Assembly (NCBI RefSeq): GCF_000471905.2
Contig: NW_006499824.1
Span: 864,280 to 928,279 of the forward strand
Reading direction: 5' to 3'
DNA: 64,000 nucleotides
Origin: Amborella trichopoda
Lineage: Eukaryota; Streptophyta; Magnoliopsida; Amborellales; Amborellaceae
Positions 1-14,000 of this stretch are shown one piece after another. Position numbers and translations under genes: made by a program. Under the pieces are notes generated by a model. The model was not told the DNA's origin, ran no database searches, and was given only the letters and a program-made list of their open reading frames with translations. The first letter of the stretch is position 1, and every line of letters starts with the position of its first letter.

Positions 1-30
1 TATATATATATATATATATATAACACACAG

Positions 31-59
<29 letters not shown>
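1..59. repeat. TA/CA compound microsatellite
   Basis: The window opens with an uninterrupted TA run followed by a CA run. It is a simple-sequence repeat with no coding potential; the left end is cut by the window edge, so the true length is unknown. Confidence 0.97.
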
Positions 60-61
<2 letters not shown>

Positions 62-1190
62 AAGATCTTTTCAACCTACAAACATGAGTTTTTGGATCTG
101 GTTCATGAAAACCTGGTGGTTGTTCTATGTGGACCTCTTCGATTAGCTTTTTCATGTAAAAAGACATTCTTAATATCCAATTGACAAGAAACTAACCATA
201 GGGTAAAATAAGGGAACTAACCACCTGAACTGTTACCATCTAATAACATGGTTAAATGTTTCATTACAATCAAGTCCATGTTGTTGATTAAACCCTTTTG
301 CAACCAGCCTTACTTTAAACCTTTACACATTGCCATCTGACTTGTACTTCACTTTATAAACCCACTTGCAGCCCAAATTTTTTTTTTTTTCTGCATGTCT
401 GAGAACTATCTCCTAAGTCTTTTGATGTACGTAGCCTTCTACCACAGCCTTTATCCACCGCCTATCTTTTCTTGCCTCAAGATAAGTTCTGGGCTATTTG
501 ATTTTGAAAATTTGACACATAAAAACTTGAAAACTATGAGTGAAGGTGTTATAACTTACTCCTGTGTGCATTTTAAGTGTTTCTCTTGAATTTCAACTGG
601 CCAATTTTATTACTGACCTTCACCCCTTCCTTTTTGGCATACTATAATTTCCTTGGCTGATGTATGAGGGTCTTCCATTTTATGAGAGTCTTCACTTGGG
701 ATTATGAGGGTCTTCATTTGGACTATATTCTTCTGCTATTCACATCTTCTTCTTTGGTATATTATAACATCTTTGGCTGATTTATGAGGGGCTTCAAATT
801 TATGAGAGTCTTCTTTAAATCCTGGTCCATATATTCGATGAACTCCTCCCCAAGTCTAGGAAGAGTTTCATTAATTATTTCCCCATCAAGACTCTGCTGC
901 TCACCACTTCTGTCTACATCTTTATCAACAAAAAATGGTCTCTTGTCTACACCTTGATTCATGGGTCATCAATGAATTTCATGATGCAATGGCACTTTCC
1001 TTTTACTTGAATCACCTACATTCGTAAAACAAGGAGGCATATACATCCTTCCTTCATCAAAGCTTACATGTCTCTAGATATGTATCCCTTGCATTCATCA
1101 TCATACCCTCGAAAAACACATATGTTTGCCTTTGGAGACAACTTATTTCTCTGGCTTTTGTCAATATGTACATACAAAACGAGCACCATG
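60..1190 (-). mobile_element. Ty1/Copia retrotransposon remnant (integrase C-terminal part and reverse transcriptase)
   Basis: Reading the minus strand, 1190-1050 gives a Copia integrase/RT-linker stretch resembling 'YVHI.KSQRNKLSPKA..CVF.GY'. At 460-60 come RT blocks resembling 'CKWVYKVKYKSDG', 'LVAKGFNQQHGLDCNETF' and 'QLDIKNVFLHEK...EEVHIEQPPGF'. These are standard Copia pol motifs. The frame is broken by stops and shifts, so the element is dead. The hydrophilic linker between integrase and RT occupies about 460-1000. No LTR is visible; the left end leaves the window. It abuts the hAT transposase remnant at about 1180, and I cannot tell which interrupted which. Confidence 0.85.
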
Positions 1191-3014
1191 TGGAATACTC
1201 AGGGTCCCTTTCTGATCCCTGGACCAGTTGCATGCTCTCCTCTCATTCGAGGTAAACATCTGCCTCAACTGGACTCTCCTTGAATGTATGCTACCTAAGC
1301 ATAGGTACTAGGTAGTAAATCTCGTGACTCTGGACCTTACAATCTCTTTCTTTAAAAAACTACGCATCATGCTGAGGGTGAGGGCGTGGCTACAAATGAA
1401 AGTTGTAACTGACTTTGCCTTCTTAGCTACCCCTGAAATATCGTGCTAACCGCCAAGAGCCTCAAGAATGAGGTCTGTACAGTGTGTTGTGCATGGTGTC
1501 CAAAAGATACTAGGTTAAGCTATGCGCAACAAATTAGCAACAACAACATTAGGAGTAGCATTATCTGTGACAACCTGTATAACATACTGCTCCCCAACCT
1601 CCTTGATGCCCTTCTATATCACTTGTAATATGTAATAGGCATCATGGCTATTATCAGAGGCATCAATAGACCTTAAAAAAATGGTCCCTAAAGGACAATT
1701 CACTACGAAATTCATCTGACTTCTTCTCTTATCACTCCTCCAAGTATCAGTCACGACATAAACCCCATACTGAGCCCATGCATCCTTTTGTGATTCCACA
1801 ATCTCCCTCATGACATTCACCATTTTTTTCAAAAGAAGCTCTAAAAGCTCACATGGGGTTAGGGCCTTCAACCTAGGCCCAAATTGGGCAATTACCTATA
1901 CCAAAGTGTAGAAGCTGCTTAGACGAGCGGCATTGAAATGAATGCCTGCCTCATAAAAACATCTAACAATGTATTGTGCAGCTCTATCTTTTTCTTCCTT
2001 CTTGATTCTATTCTCAATAGTTGTTTGCTTCTTTGTTTTCTCTCCTGCAATCTCAGGGCCAAGCTGGGGTAAAAAATAATCCATAGACCCTCTAATCTGA
2101 GGCCTTTTATGCCCCCCACTCCCAGAACCAAGTACAACTCCCTTTTCGTTCCCCCTATTCTGGGATACAACACGTTGTTCCAACTCTTCACCCCTCCTGA
2201 TCACTATCATCATCATCAAAATTGACACGAAACCCACACCTCAGCTCTGTTATGGAAGCCTCTCTCTCATCTTTTTTCTTTTTTACAATATTCATATAAT
2301 TTTTTATCTCCTCTCTAATAGCAATAAGAACTTTTTTACATGGGGCAATCCTCCCTGATATCACAAGATGTTTATACCCCCATCTGTATCCTTTTCACAA
2401 TAATTGCATCTTATGCAATTTTAATTTAAAGGATTTGGGTTATATCCATATTTTCAACGCAGATCACCTTCTATTAGATCTTGAAGAACATATCTTAAAA
2501 TGATTCAAGGAATCCAAAAAAATAAAAATTTTCACTAATTTTGATGGCTTGATCTCCAAACTTCCACCTTTGGGATGTTTTTTAATATCAAAATCTTCTA
2601 GAAATCCCTTTAGTGGACCTATAAAATCTCCAAAACTAAATCTAATCTCAATGGGTAATGTTTGGATTGATTTCTCGTAATTTTGAGAAACCCTTCGATA
2701 CTATAGAAATCACAAAAATCTAGTTTTTGAGGTTTCTATCTCTTTAAAATGGGCTCTAATGGGGTTTAGCTTTGAAATAAACCGAAACACTTGTTTTTAC
2801 AATCTTATATTTATCAAAACAACCCAAAAATACCCCTTAATGAGGGGCATTTCGCCCCTGGGTGGGGCGCAGGCCTTGGGTAGCCGCCTAGGGTTGGGCA
2901 TTGGGTGCCCGCCTAGGCAGGTGACCAGGGTAGACCGTCCATTTTGGCCACCTAGGCTTGGGCGAGGCCCCCTTGCCCACCTAAGCGCTAGGTGGGCCAC
3001 CTTTTGGAACACTG
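1180..3014 (-). mobile_element. hAT transposon remnant with BED zinc finger and DUF659 transposase
   Basis: On the minus strand a degraded transposase can be followed. A BED-finger C-x2-C block ('CNYCEKDTDGG') lies near 2395-2410. It is followed by 'GSMDYFLPQ', 'FYEAGIHFNAA', the DUF659 block 'DTWRSDKRRSQMNFVVNCP', 'GTIFLRSIDASD', 'VIQVVTDNAT', 'IFWTPC..HC.DLILE' and 'LVRS..TRF.T', running to about 1200. These match the order in plant BED/DUF659 hAT transposases. In-frame stops and frameshifts (for example after the zinc finger) make it a pseudogene. The GC-rich right end (2840-3014) terminates with rc CAGTGTTCCAAAAGGTGG, which resembles the ends of the other hAT elements here. The left terminus is not found; the C-terminal dimerisation region is missing where the Copia fragment begins. 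Confidence 0.85.
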
Positions 3015-3150
3015 CTTGTATTATAATAAATGTAATGTTACATCTAAAGTAAGGACATATTTGCGCTTATATATTGCAACAAATGACTGTATAATAGAAG
3101 CCATTTAGAATACACGCAAGTTACAGAACTTCCATTCATTGCATTCTAAC

Positions 3151-4342
3151 TATAGTTACTGGAATCTCTCCACCGACTTCGCGATTCCGGTTCCGAAACC
3201 TGATTCTGCGTTTCCATTAAGGAATCTCCACGAAAACCATTTTTTGGAACCAAGGAAACTCTATTCCTTAATTTCGGAATCTCGATTCACATCTTCAGAA
3301 ATTATATTTTAGAACCAAGGAAACTCGATTCCTTAATTTAGGAATCTAGATTTAACACATCTTTAGAAACCCTTTATCGAAACCAAGGAAACTTGATTCC
3401 TTAATTTTGGAATCTTGATCGAACACATCTTTAGAAACTTGAACCCATTAATTGTGGGTAAAAAGAAAACCAATTCAAAGTACATAATGTCCAATGTCTA
3501 TGATGGTTGTGCACTTCCTAAAGGACATTGGAGTAGATATCTTCCTTCGAATGTTTCTAGTGGTTGTAGGTTTTCATTATTTTACTTGTGCCACCCTAGA
3601 CAGCTTTTACTTTAAATTTAAAATATAATTGGTAAATACAGCATGTACAATTAAAAGTAAAACCATGGCAATATCCTATTTTGTTTTTATAATAATGAAG
3701 TCAAAATCACAAATTAGGAATACTTATCTTTTGTATATAATGACCATAAGTTCAATAGTCAACACAATCACTTCAAAATTTGGGAAGCCTTTTAATAAGA
3801 GACATCGAATATAGGTTCTAAAGTTGATAAGGCTCAAGATGTGCTTGGGGCTTCCTTCTCCATTAAAATGAAATCTCGATTCTTAGTAGGGGTCATCAAA
3901 CGCATTCCATAGTTCATATTATTGTAAATCTCAATTTCAAACTGGCATGGATCTCTGATCCATGTACTTCAAAAACTTGATTCCAAATATGTTAGAATCA
4001 CGATTTGAAACAGCAACATATCTTTGTTCTATATATGTCAGAAACTGGATTCCATAATTCCATAGATGTCGGAAACTCAATTCCGCATATTAATGAATCT
4101 TGACTCCTAGAGTGTCAATTCCAGGGGATAAGAATCTCGATTCCAAGGATGACGAAATCTCGATTCTATATGTGGATGAAACGTGGATCTATTTCGGTCG
4201 AAACACGATTCTCAAAAACTAGAAATCTCGTTCCCTGCGATTCCTATTGTATGAACGACGATTCGTAATACAGGAATCTTCTAGCCAGCGGCGATTCCGG
4301 TTCCTAAAACTATTCGGTTCCCAGACGTTTCCAACAACTATG
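3151..4342. mobile_element. Non-autonomous hAT-type element with internal GGAATC/GATTCC repeats
   Basis: The element is flanked by an exact 8-bp duplication ATTCTAAC (3143-3150 and 4343-4350), the hAT hallmark. Its ends are imperfect inverted repeats: left TATAGTTACTGGAATC, right (reverse complement) CATAGTTGTTGGAAAC, 12 of 16 matching. There is no transposase. The interior is dominated by short repeats on the theme 'ggaatctcgattcc', including about three tandem units of roughly 65 bp at 3240-3430. A second member with the same right end is at 12204-13054. Confidence 0.8.
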
Positions 4343-5005
4343 ATTCTAACACAAACATCTCCAGTGGATTCCTCATATGCACACACTGAGAGTCATCCTA
4401 ATTGCAAAAACCTCATACTTAAGCACGCAGGTGCCCTTCTGTTTGGACAAAAATCTCTCATATCAAGTTGTTGGCTTTTCGACTTTTGGAGCATTTTCTT
4501 ATTTTTCTAATTTTAATCAATAGAAAGTTTTTGGAGATTTTGACCTCTAGGGTAACTGTCAAGAAGTGTTCATGTGACTATGGTCTAATGCTCGTTTATA
4601 AGGTATCTCCACACATGGGTTGCAATTTACAGAGTACAAGAACTACATATGCAAAGAAGAAATTCATAAATATGCTTTGTGAATATCAAGTAAACATATT
4701 ATTATGATCAACCATTTGTTTTTTGTTTGGATGAGCTAACGTACTCATTGGTTCAAGGATCACCTTTTCATTTGTACTAATATTAACAATAAGCATATTC
4801 TTCTGATCAATCCATTTGTTCATATGTTTGAAGGAGCTGATTTACTCGTTGGTCTAAGGATCACTTATTACTCAGTTGTTTAAGGATTACATTTACTCAT
4901 TGGGTTCTGTTTTTAATTCTTGGGAAGCACAATTTTTTATGACAGTATGCAAATCTTAGCCTTCAACTGACTTTCTAATAGACTTGTTTTTCTTGACGTG
5001 TTAAG
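4343..5005. other. Non-coding, probable intron of the glucosyltransferase
   Basis: No exon of the glucosyltransferase is recognisable here. At 4700-4890 there are loose repeats of a unit around 'ggttcaaggatcac' and 'tactcattgg'. The 3' end supplies the acceptor (ttaag) for the exon at 5006. Long parts of this stretch are otherwise featureless. Confidence 0.5.
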
Positions 5006-8000
5006 CCTCTTGAAGATGCAACAAAGACTACAAGCATCATCATTGAGGCATTGAAAGATACTGGACAACGAGGAATTATTGGAAAGGGGTGGGGTGATCT
5101 CGGAAATCGTAAGTTTTAAAAATCTTACATGATGATTTTTACATGTGTATGTCGTCATTTATTCATCTACTTTATGGTTCTTGTTTGATGTCATGGTTGG
5201 ATTTTCCCATACTACCATTTGCATAAGCAGAAAGTTTCATTTTTCCTAAATATCTAATGTGCTAATTCATGCTTATTGGTGTTCCTGTTTGATTTCACAA
5301 GTTAACATTGAATTGATGTTTCATGGAATTTTTTTTTGGGTACCTATCCATGAACCTTATGTTTTCTTAGTTACAAATTATTCTTTTCTTTTCCATAATT
5401 TACTAATAAGTTCAGTTACCCAATGATTGCGTGGTGTTTGAGAAGAAACTGACTGCTTTAGATATGGCCAAAGTTTTCTCCTAAGAGTTAGGATATCTGA
5501 TTGGGACATTCCATATTAATGTATCTTCATTAAATGCAGTTCACCTTTAATGCAGATAACTTGTTGATTCTTCATCATCATCATCATCCAAGCCTTATTT
5601 AAATTATTTGGAGCCAGCTACAAGAATCTTGTTCCGCCATTCTGCTCTATTAAGGGTCATACCTCAGTGAGACCATAAGGCACCATATCTCTTTTCACTA
5701 CTTCCATCTATGTCCGGGCCTTTCCTTGCCCTTTTAGAGCCTTTCACTTAAACCATTGGGGATTCATGAAAAGATATGGCAAAATTTTATGCTAGCTGCC
5801 CTACCTAACACAACCCTTCTCCTTGGGACCGGCCATGGTGGAGATATAATTTGTAATTTCCAATTGAAATTCATCGCCTCTCCTACTCGCATAGGCTTTC
5901 TTGGTGTGACAGTAGGTTGGACGGACATCATCATCATCATCATCATTATTATTGGAGACTTATCCCAACGATTTGGGCTTGGCTGCATGAATTTTATTTC
6001 GCCTATTCTGCTTTATTCAGGGTCATACTCTCAATCAAACTTTAAGTCAGCTTATCTCTTCCCACTACACTATCCATGTCCTTTTGGGCATTCCCCTTGC
6101 CCACTTAGAGCCGATGTGTGATAAAATATCATATGGCCTTCTGGGGATGACTTCCCACACTGCAAGGCATTGAGAGCAGATCCTATCAATTTTATTTAAA
6201 ATGCTTTTGCAAAGTCTAAAGTGAATGGTAAAGAAAAGACATTGGTTTTTACTTCTCACAATGCTGGCAAAGTTGCAACTAAAGGAAATGTGTTGTACTG
6301 TCATTTGAGCAATTTTCTGCAAAAAGCAAAAATACATTTTTATGGCGCCTTCAGCATTGCTTATGGAGTAGATTAACCAACTTTGTCATGATTTCCTTGA
6401 GTTTACATTTCACCTATTTATCTTATGAAATCATTATCCCAAGTGCTGCTTCCCTTTTGTAACCTTGTCTGTTTTCTGTGTTGCAGTTATTGAAGTACCA
6501 GAAAGTGTTTTTCTTCTAAAGGACTGCCCGCATGACTGGTTGTTTCCTCTTTGCTCTGCTGTTGTAAGTTGCTCTCGCCTTACTATTAATGATTTCCTGA
6601 TACTAACCTTTAAAGATGGCAATGACAATTTCCAAATTGAGTTTTTTCCCCCATATGTTGAAGAAATGGCATTTACTGAAATCTTAAAACGAACTTGGCC
6701 TGGCCTTGAGCTAGTTGACTTGGTAAAGTCCCATGCTAAATTTTTGCAAACATTCAAGTTTTCATACTGAGTGCCATGTGAAATAATCTTTGATTCTCCA
6801 ATGAAATTCTAAGCTGACACTAACCACCTCTTATAAAAATTATTTAGCACTTTGTTCTGGCCCATCATGCTTCCAAGTACTTTTAACTATCATGTATGCT
6901 GAATGTCTTTTACAGTTACAACATGCATTTGTTATGTACGTATGTACTTTCCTCTGCATTTAAGCATGCACAAACATTGGTTCCATGCTTCCAATCAGTG
7001 GAATATATGCTCCTTTTCTGATGCTAGTCTCCTTGATCCTGGATGCTTCCAGCCCTAGATTGTGAGCCCTGGGATGCAGTTGCTCAATTTGATGTTACCA
7101 GGTCTAGTTTTCATATTCATATTAGGAATGCTGACATGACTCATGAATATCATTACTTAAAATGAAAATCTTTGCTTTGAGATCTTTACTATTAATTTAT
7201 CTGAAAAAGTGCAATCCAGTTTATGTTTTACCTTGCCTAATGATCTATGATGTCCAGGTTCATCATGGTGGAGCTGGTACAACAGCCACAGGCTTAAGGG
7301 CTGGGGTAATTTTCATTTCTTTTAGTTATCTCTTGCCCACAGTTGCATACTTCTGTGTTGCATGATGTTGAACTTAACAGAAAGTATAGATCTTCTATTC
7401 ACACACCATAACAGGACAATATGCAGGTTCAACAACTAGAGAAAGGATGAAAATAACCCAAATGCAGGCATACAAGAAATAGAGAACAAAAATAGACAAT
7501 TATACCTAGTCACAGATGCAATGTGCAAAGCTTAGAGAAGTCTTTAAAAAGGATTATTGAAATAGTAGTATTTAAAATATGGAATTCATCCTAACATCAT
7601 GACTCAATAGATCTTGACAGTAAGTTCGAGGATAAGTTAAAAAATTTCAAAGTGTGTGTGGGCGCACATGCACGTGTATGTTTCCTAAGCTTTAGAGGCC
7701 ATTGTGGTCTGAAAAAATGGTTTAAGATTTAGAATAGTGGCCTTTATTTGCCCTTGGTTTTGCATGGTTGGGCTTAATTATAGTTGATTCAGCCAAATAG
7801 GATGATTCAAATTCCAATGGACCTAATGTGGATCCTATCAGCCCATTTTCAGGCTTATTTTTTGGGGGATTGAGAAGTATTTGAACATTTGGGCTATGAA
7901 ATGTTCCAATCTAATTCAGTTGAATCAGATGACAATGATCCTTTCTTTAGAAGCATTGCTTGGGAATTTGGAATTCATCTAGTGCATTATCTCTTTTTGT

Positions 8001-11000
8001 TTCTCTTTTTGTTGAATATTTATTGTTTATTTTGTCTTAACTGTGGCAGTGCCCAACAACAATCATACCATTTTTTGGTGATCAGTTCTTCTGGGGTGAT
8101 AGAGTCCATGAAAAAGGGGTTGGCCCTGCACCAATACCAATATATGAGCTCAGCGTGGAACGGCTTGCAAATGCCATAAGATTTATGCTTGATCCAGAGG
8201 TAATTCTTCCAAGTATGCTATTGCAGTGGTGACTTTAGTGCTGAGTTATGGAAACATATCTACATTGATCAGCCTTCTTGTCTTATTACTCAGAAGCTTA
8301 AACTATTATTCTATATCTTGATTATTTTCTTTGTTCGGTGTTTGAATTCATAGTGAGAAATTTTATATGATTTCTAAAGTTTATGCTGTTTGTTTTAACC
8401 AAAATCGTGCTGCATCAGTATATTTTCCCGTATGTTTTTTCTTGTGAGATTTCAATATGAAAAATTGTTTATTATTGCGAAATCATATCAACAAGGATAC
8501 ATTAAACTATAAAAATAAATGACATAACTTCTCCACACCTTTGTGCTAGCAGAGCTTAGGTCCAAATGAGCACACTAGTAATGAATTCCCTGCATGCTTA
8601 TGATCAATTATTGGTGTTTGATTTGTTTTAATCACGCAATCCGAAACTGGATTCTTGGAAATTCAGATTGACCCTCATAATGAAGCATTTGCTAAACTAA
8701 ATATTTAAAAGATTATTGAATTTCTAAATTCTTAAAAATGGTACACCAATAATTGCATAGTGTGAATAAAATGGGTGCACTATGCAATTCGAAATAATAT
8801 TTCAGTTCAACTGTCACTGTTGTAACTGTTGAGAAAAATTAATTGGAAAGAGAAAATCAAACCAGCAGAAGTCAAAGTTCAAACGACACAGAAAAAAACC
8901 AGATTTACATGGCTCACATTTTGCAGAAGTTATGTCCATAGAAGAAGTTTGGCAAGTCCATTAGTCACCAAGAAAGCCTGTGTACAGGTTCTTTCTGTAT
9001 TTTTTTCATCCTTCCCAAGTATAAATAAAAACAATTTTTACCCACTCTGTTTTATCTCCCAAGAAATCCACTTTTCTCAAAGGCATATGTTTTTTATTTT
9101 CCTCTCAGAATCTCTCTCTAACTTACACTAACCATAGCCACCATGGGCTTATATGGCCATTTTAAACAAATGGAAAAAAGCTGCCAAAAAATACTCTTTG
9201 TATGTTAGGGTTTTACAAAAGAAAGAAAGGCGGAGAGAGAATTCAAACAACCCACGTACAACAATCCCCACCTTGTATTGAATTCAGTTCACCTACTTGA
9301 AAACTCCTTCAAGCTTCTTCCCCAACACATTCCAAAGGGCATCTGCTCAACATCTTGGGCATATGTTCTGTAAGTTCAAGCACAACTTGAACTTCTTCGG
9401 TTGGGCAGTCTTGATCATCGTGTTAGCAGCATTCTTCTTGGTATCATTCTCACACTTGAAATTATACATTCTTCAGTGACCTTCCTAATGGTTGGTCTCA
9501 CATGGTAGACTTGGTTCTTTGCTAAACATATTGCAGTTTGCCTATCACAAAACACCTTTGATTTATCCTTATATTAATCTAAGCTCACTCACCCTTCAAC
9601 CGTATAGCTTCCTTAATTGCCTCGGCGGCTGCCATATACTCGGGTCACAATTGATCTAATATTTGATTGAATCAATTATAATTGACTTATTTGTAATTTT
9701 CTATTTATTTTTTATAGTTTCTAAAAATTTTATACTTACTTATCTTTCTATTTTGTCTTGAGAAAACGAAAATAGTTTTTATTTTTTATTTCCACTGTTT
9801 TTGAAAACTTTTTTCTCATCATTTATATATTTTTTTGTTGTTGTTGTCTCTTTTTTTTTGGCAATTTAAAGGTTTTTTATATGTTTTTTTATTATTTTCT
9901 CTTACTGAGCTTGGCGTGTACTTAGAGGTTTCACTCCCCTGAGTAGCCAGGTCAATGGCTGAGTTCCGTGGCTGGGCTGAGTTCCGTGGCTGAGCTGAGT
10001 TCTTAAACCTTGCTTCCACCTAACTAATCCACCAACAAGAGTGAAAACATAACAGTAGTGGAACTCCTTTTCTCAAGATCCTTAGCAAGAGCAACATCCA
10101 TGAAACCCACGAGATTATCTTTCCTCATAACGTTCCTATAAAATATTATGCAAATATCTGTGGTACGTTTCCAAGTAATGAAGTATCCACTTAACTGCCT
10201 CGTAGTGTTCCTTTCTTTGATTTTCCATATCTGCTGACAACAATGACATGGGAGATGTCTGGTCTAATGCAGACCATGGCAATTATGATGTGCCCACCAC
10301 ACTGGAATATGGAACATGATACATATGCTCCTTATCTTCGTATGTGCTAGGACACAAATCTGAAAGAAAGCTTAAAAGTGAACAGCAAGAGGTGTACTAA
10401 CAGTTTTCACATCTTAGAAATCAAAGCTTGAGAGAACCTTCTCAATCTAATTTTCCTATGATAATCCACAGCTTCCCATTCTATCTCTATAGATTTTCAT
10501 GCCTGAAATTTTCTTTGCGTGCCCGAAGTCTGTCATTTCAAATTCTTTCCCAACTAAGTCTTTATATTTATCTATGACATGCTTTCTTCCAGCAATCCAC
10601 ATGTCCCCCACACGTAAGACTTGAATTATGAATGCATATCTTTGAAGCAAGCAGTACTTACTCATGGTGTACATTTGCTTTATCATGGACATGTAAAATC
10701 ACTTGTACCGTTGTCTAGGAGATTACTTGAGGCTAATTAATGTGTTCTTCAATCTATGCATCACTTCTTCTTTCCCTTGCTTCACAAATTCTTCAGGAGG
10801 CTGATGTGTGTAGATTCTCTCATCTAGATTGCCATGAGGAAAGGCAGATCCTACATCTAATTATTCTTGATATAAATCATAACAAAGCAATCATAGCCAT
10901 GGCAACCGAAATAAAAGTATATTTTACCATTGGTGAGAATATCTTATTCAAGTCAATGCCTCCTTTATCAGCATATCCTTTGCTATTAGTTAGGCTTTGT

Positions 11001-14000
11001 ATTTTGTCTCCACCTTCAACTTAGCACCCTTATTTTGTCTTGAACACCCACTGGAAGCCACTTTCATTTCGTCCCACTAGCACCCCAAAATTAAAATAAA
11101 AATATTGCTTAAATAAAAAAATAAAAAATTAAAATTTATGGCTGTTAGATATGGCCTTGTGAATCTCAACAATTGGAAGGGTGCTTGTGCACCCTTCCAC
11201 CCGTCCACATGATGTGGACGGGATACTTTTCCATTTCTCATTGCACACATGTCTAGATAATTTTAAAAAGTGGATTGTATATTTTTTAATTTTTAAATCA
11301 CTTTACAAAATAATATATGTGTGCGTGTGTGTATAAAAATATAAAGGGCACTCCCTAAGCACTCCCATGTTGATATGATACATATATCAGGCCACCTCTT
11401 GATCAACTCCCCCACGTGCTCCCAAGGTAGGGAGCTTCAGCTAAGGGACGATCCCAGCCTCCCAATCCAGCTCGCACCTGCTCCCAATCCAGCTCGCACC
11501 TGCTCCCACTCCCACTCTCGCTCTCAACAACTATGCTTTTCTCGAACAATCATTAATAAAAGAAACAAAACATGAAGCTCGACCTTTTGATGCCATGGAG
11601 CAGACCTCCAATACAAGTGAATGAGTGTAACTTAAGACGACCTTAGTAACATGACTTTTAGATTGATTACCATAAATGCAATGCTCATGCAAGTCTGAGT
11701 TTCAGAATGTTATACCCCTTTTGACAGTTCTTGCGCACAATGTTCCTTCATGCCTTGTTCACTCAGTTGTCCTAAGTGCCATCTGTCATAGCTGTGCCTC
11801 ATTTGCAAGGTTTGTATCTGAAGTAGATACGCCCACTTTGCGTACAAGCATTTTGCCCAGCAACCTATAGAAGTTTTCCATTTCTCTCTGCCTTCGTGAT
11901 GACAAGTGCTCCCTTTATCACCTTTAAAATCCTGCCTTCCAACACTATTTTGCAGCCAATAGTGTCTATGGCACGCACCCAAGAAATCAAATTCTTTTTT
12001 AGTTTGGTGCATGTATGAAATCTGCAAAAGTGCCCTCAACCATCTTGATCCTAACTGTGCCTACAATTATTGTATTAAGACATTCTCACCATCGCATGAT
12101 TTTATGTGTGAAACCACTCCTTAAGAGGACACATACAAAAACTGCAATTGGAATCAATAATACTTGACTTGGAAAAATAATCATTGCATGTTATAGGGTG
12201 AATCATTGTTACCTAGATTGTCTACCTTGGCCGGCGATCCCTTCTGAATTCTCGATCCTAAGATCCCGGAAAGGGATCTTTTAGGGATCACGTTTTGTTT
12301 GGAATTTATGATCTGGATGCCTTTTATAAGGGAACGAGTTCCGTCAATCATGTGTTTGAGTTCCCGGATTCTTTAACAAATGCTCGATGTTGGGCAATCC
12401 ATTATCTAATAAACAATCATAAAATGCAAATTATTTCGTGTATATGGTTTTGGGCTATACTTTACTACATATAACTTTGTTGTTTGTATTCAACAAAAAA
12501 GATGGCAACACAAGCGGTACTTCACAAAAATAAACCTGCAGAAAGTATGCAAGTCATAATTTACTAAATAATTGTTGTTTTTTAATAGATTAATATAATA
12601 TAAAAAACTATGGAACAATTTAAAGTTTCTTATTTATTTAATAAAATTTTAAGATTTAATATTATTAATTCAACAACGTTGGGAACTATGCAGTAAATCC
12701 AGAGAGCCCTATTTAAACTTACAACAGGGCCTCGTTTTTCAACTAAGTTGAGCTCACTTCTACTAAATTTATCTCTCACTCAATACTATGTTGGATCATT
12801 TTTCCTATTGCTCTGCCGCAGTTGAGGAATTCACAAACTTGTACTCAGGAACTTCGGTTCCTAGCCAATGGGTCTCGCTCCCAAATATTATAATACTTGA
12901 TCTTAACTAATTGAGGAACTCGATCCCTAATACACATGGATCATGTTCCTTATGTTTGAGGTTGTGCGGACGTTGATCCCCATCATAGGGATCTCCTGGG
13001 TGCTTCCAGCTGTCGATCCCGGAACCGTTTCTGATCCTATTACCAACAACTATGGATTGGATATCCCCGTGACCACCATCAGCACTGCTTAGCTTGCTCA
13101 AAAAAGTCCACCTTTCCCTTCTTTTCTTTGAGCATTTTGCACCCCTTCTACAGGGGCCCTAATTTCTTACAATATAGTATCTCAACTTGCCTTTTCCTAT
13201 TATTGTATTGAACTTAGATCTGCCTCTACATGATCCCTTCTCCATTGATCTTCCTATTAACCACCGGTGCCTCTGCCGATGCCTCCTTATTAATGAGCCC
13301 TTTTCTTATAAGATAAGATGGCTGCAATAGCATCCTCTGTTTCTGTATTATCTTTCATGCATTCGGGTTGCGACAAAGTGATCATAAAGAGCAGGAGGAG
13401 AGGTGAAAAACATGAGGGCTTTGTCCTCTTCCTCGTCTTTTGCATCTACACTTGTCAATTCACATGTAAATTATTGTACAGATGGAGATGATGAATAATT
13501 TGTGTACCTTCTTTCATGTTTACGGAGTGTATAATTTCTGCTTCAAATGTAGTTGATTTGAGGGAGGAGTGTATAATTTCTGCTTTAAATATAGTCGATA
13601 TAAAGCTATTCAAGCTTAAACCAAAAAGCAGATGCTGAATCTTCCTCTGCCATATCTACATTGTAGAGAACTTTGGTAGAGAGGCACATGGAAGTAGTAC
13701 TGGAAGCCCTCACATTCATATCCTCCCAATCTTCTTTTGACGTACTTGTAAGCTTTTCCTCCAGAGGTGTGTAGGTGCTGTTGTATTACTAGGTCCTTGT
13801 TCTACTCCTTTTATATCAAGAAACACTCTTCCCCTTAAACTTCCCAGTATTGTGGCTTTAATATGGCTTAGTTAAGAAAACTATATGGGAAAGAGAAAAT
13901 ACAACAACCAACATGAAAGAAGATCAAACCACACACAAAGCCAAAACTAGATTTACGTGGGTCGCTTCATCGCATAAGCTATGTCCACAGAAGAAGATGA

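Noticed and set aside
5756..6121. 121-residue open frame with a poly-Ile stretch
   Set aside because: It is antisense to two LINE 3' ends, and the poly-Ile is the translated trinucleotide tail.
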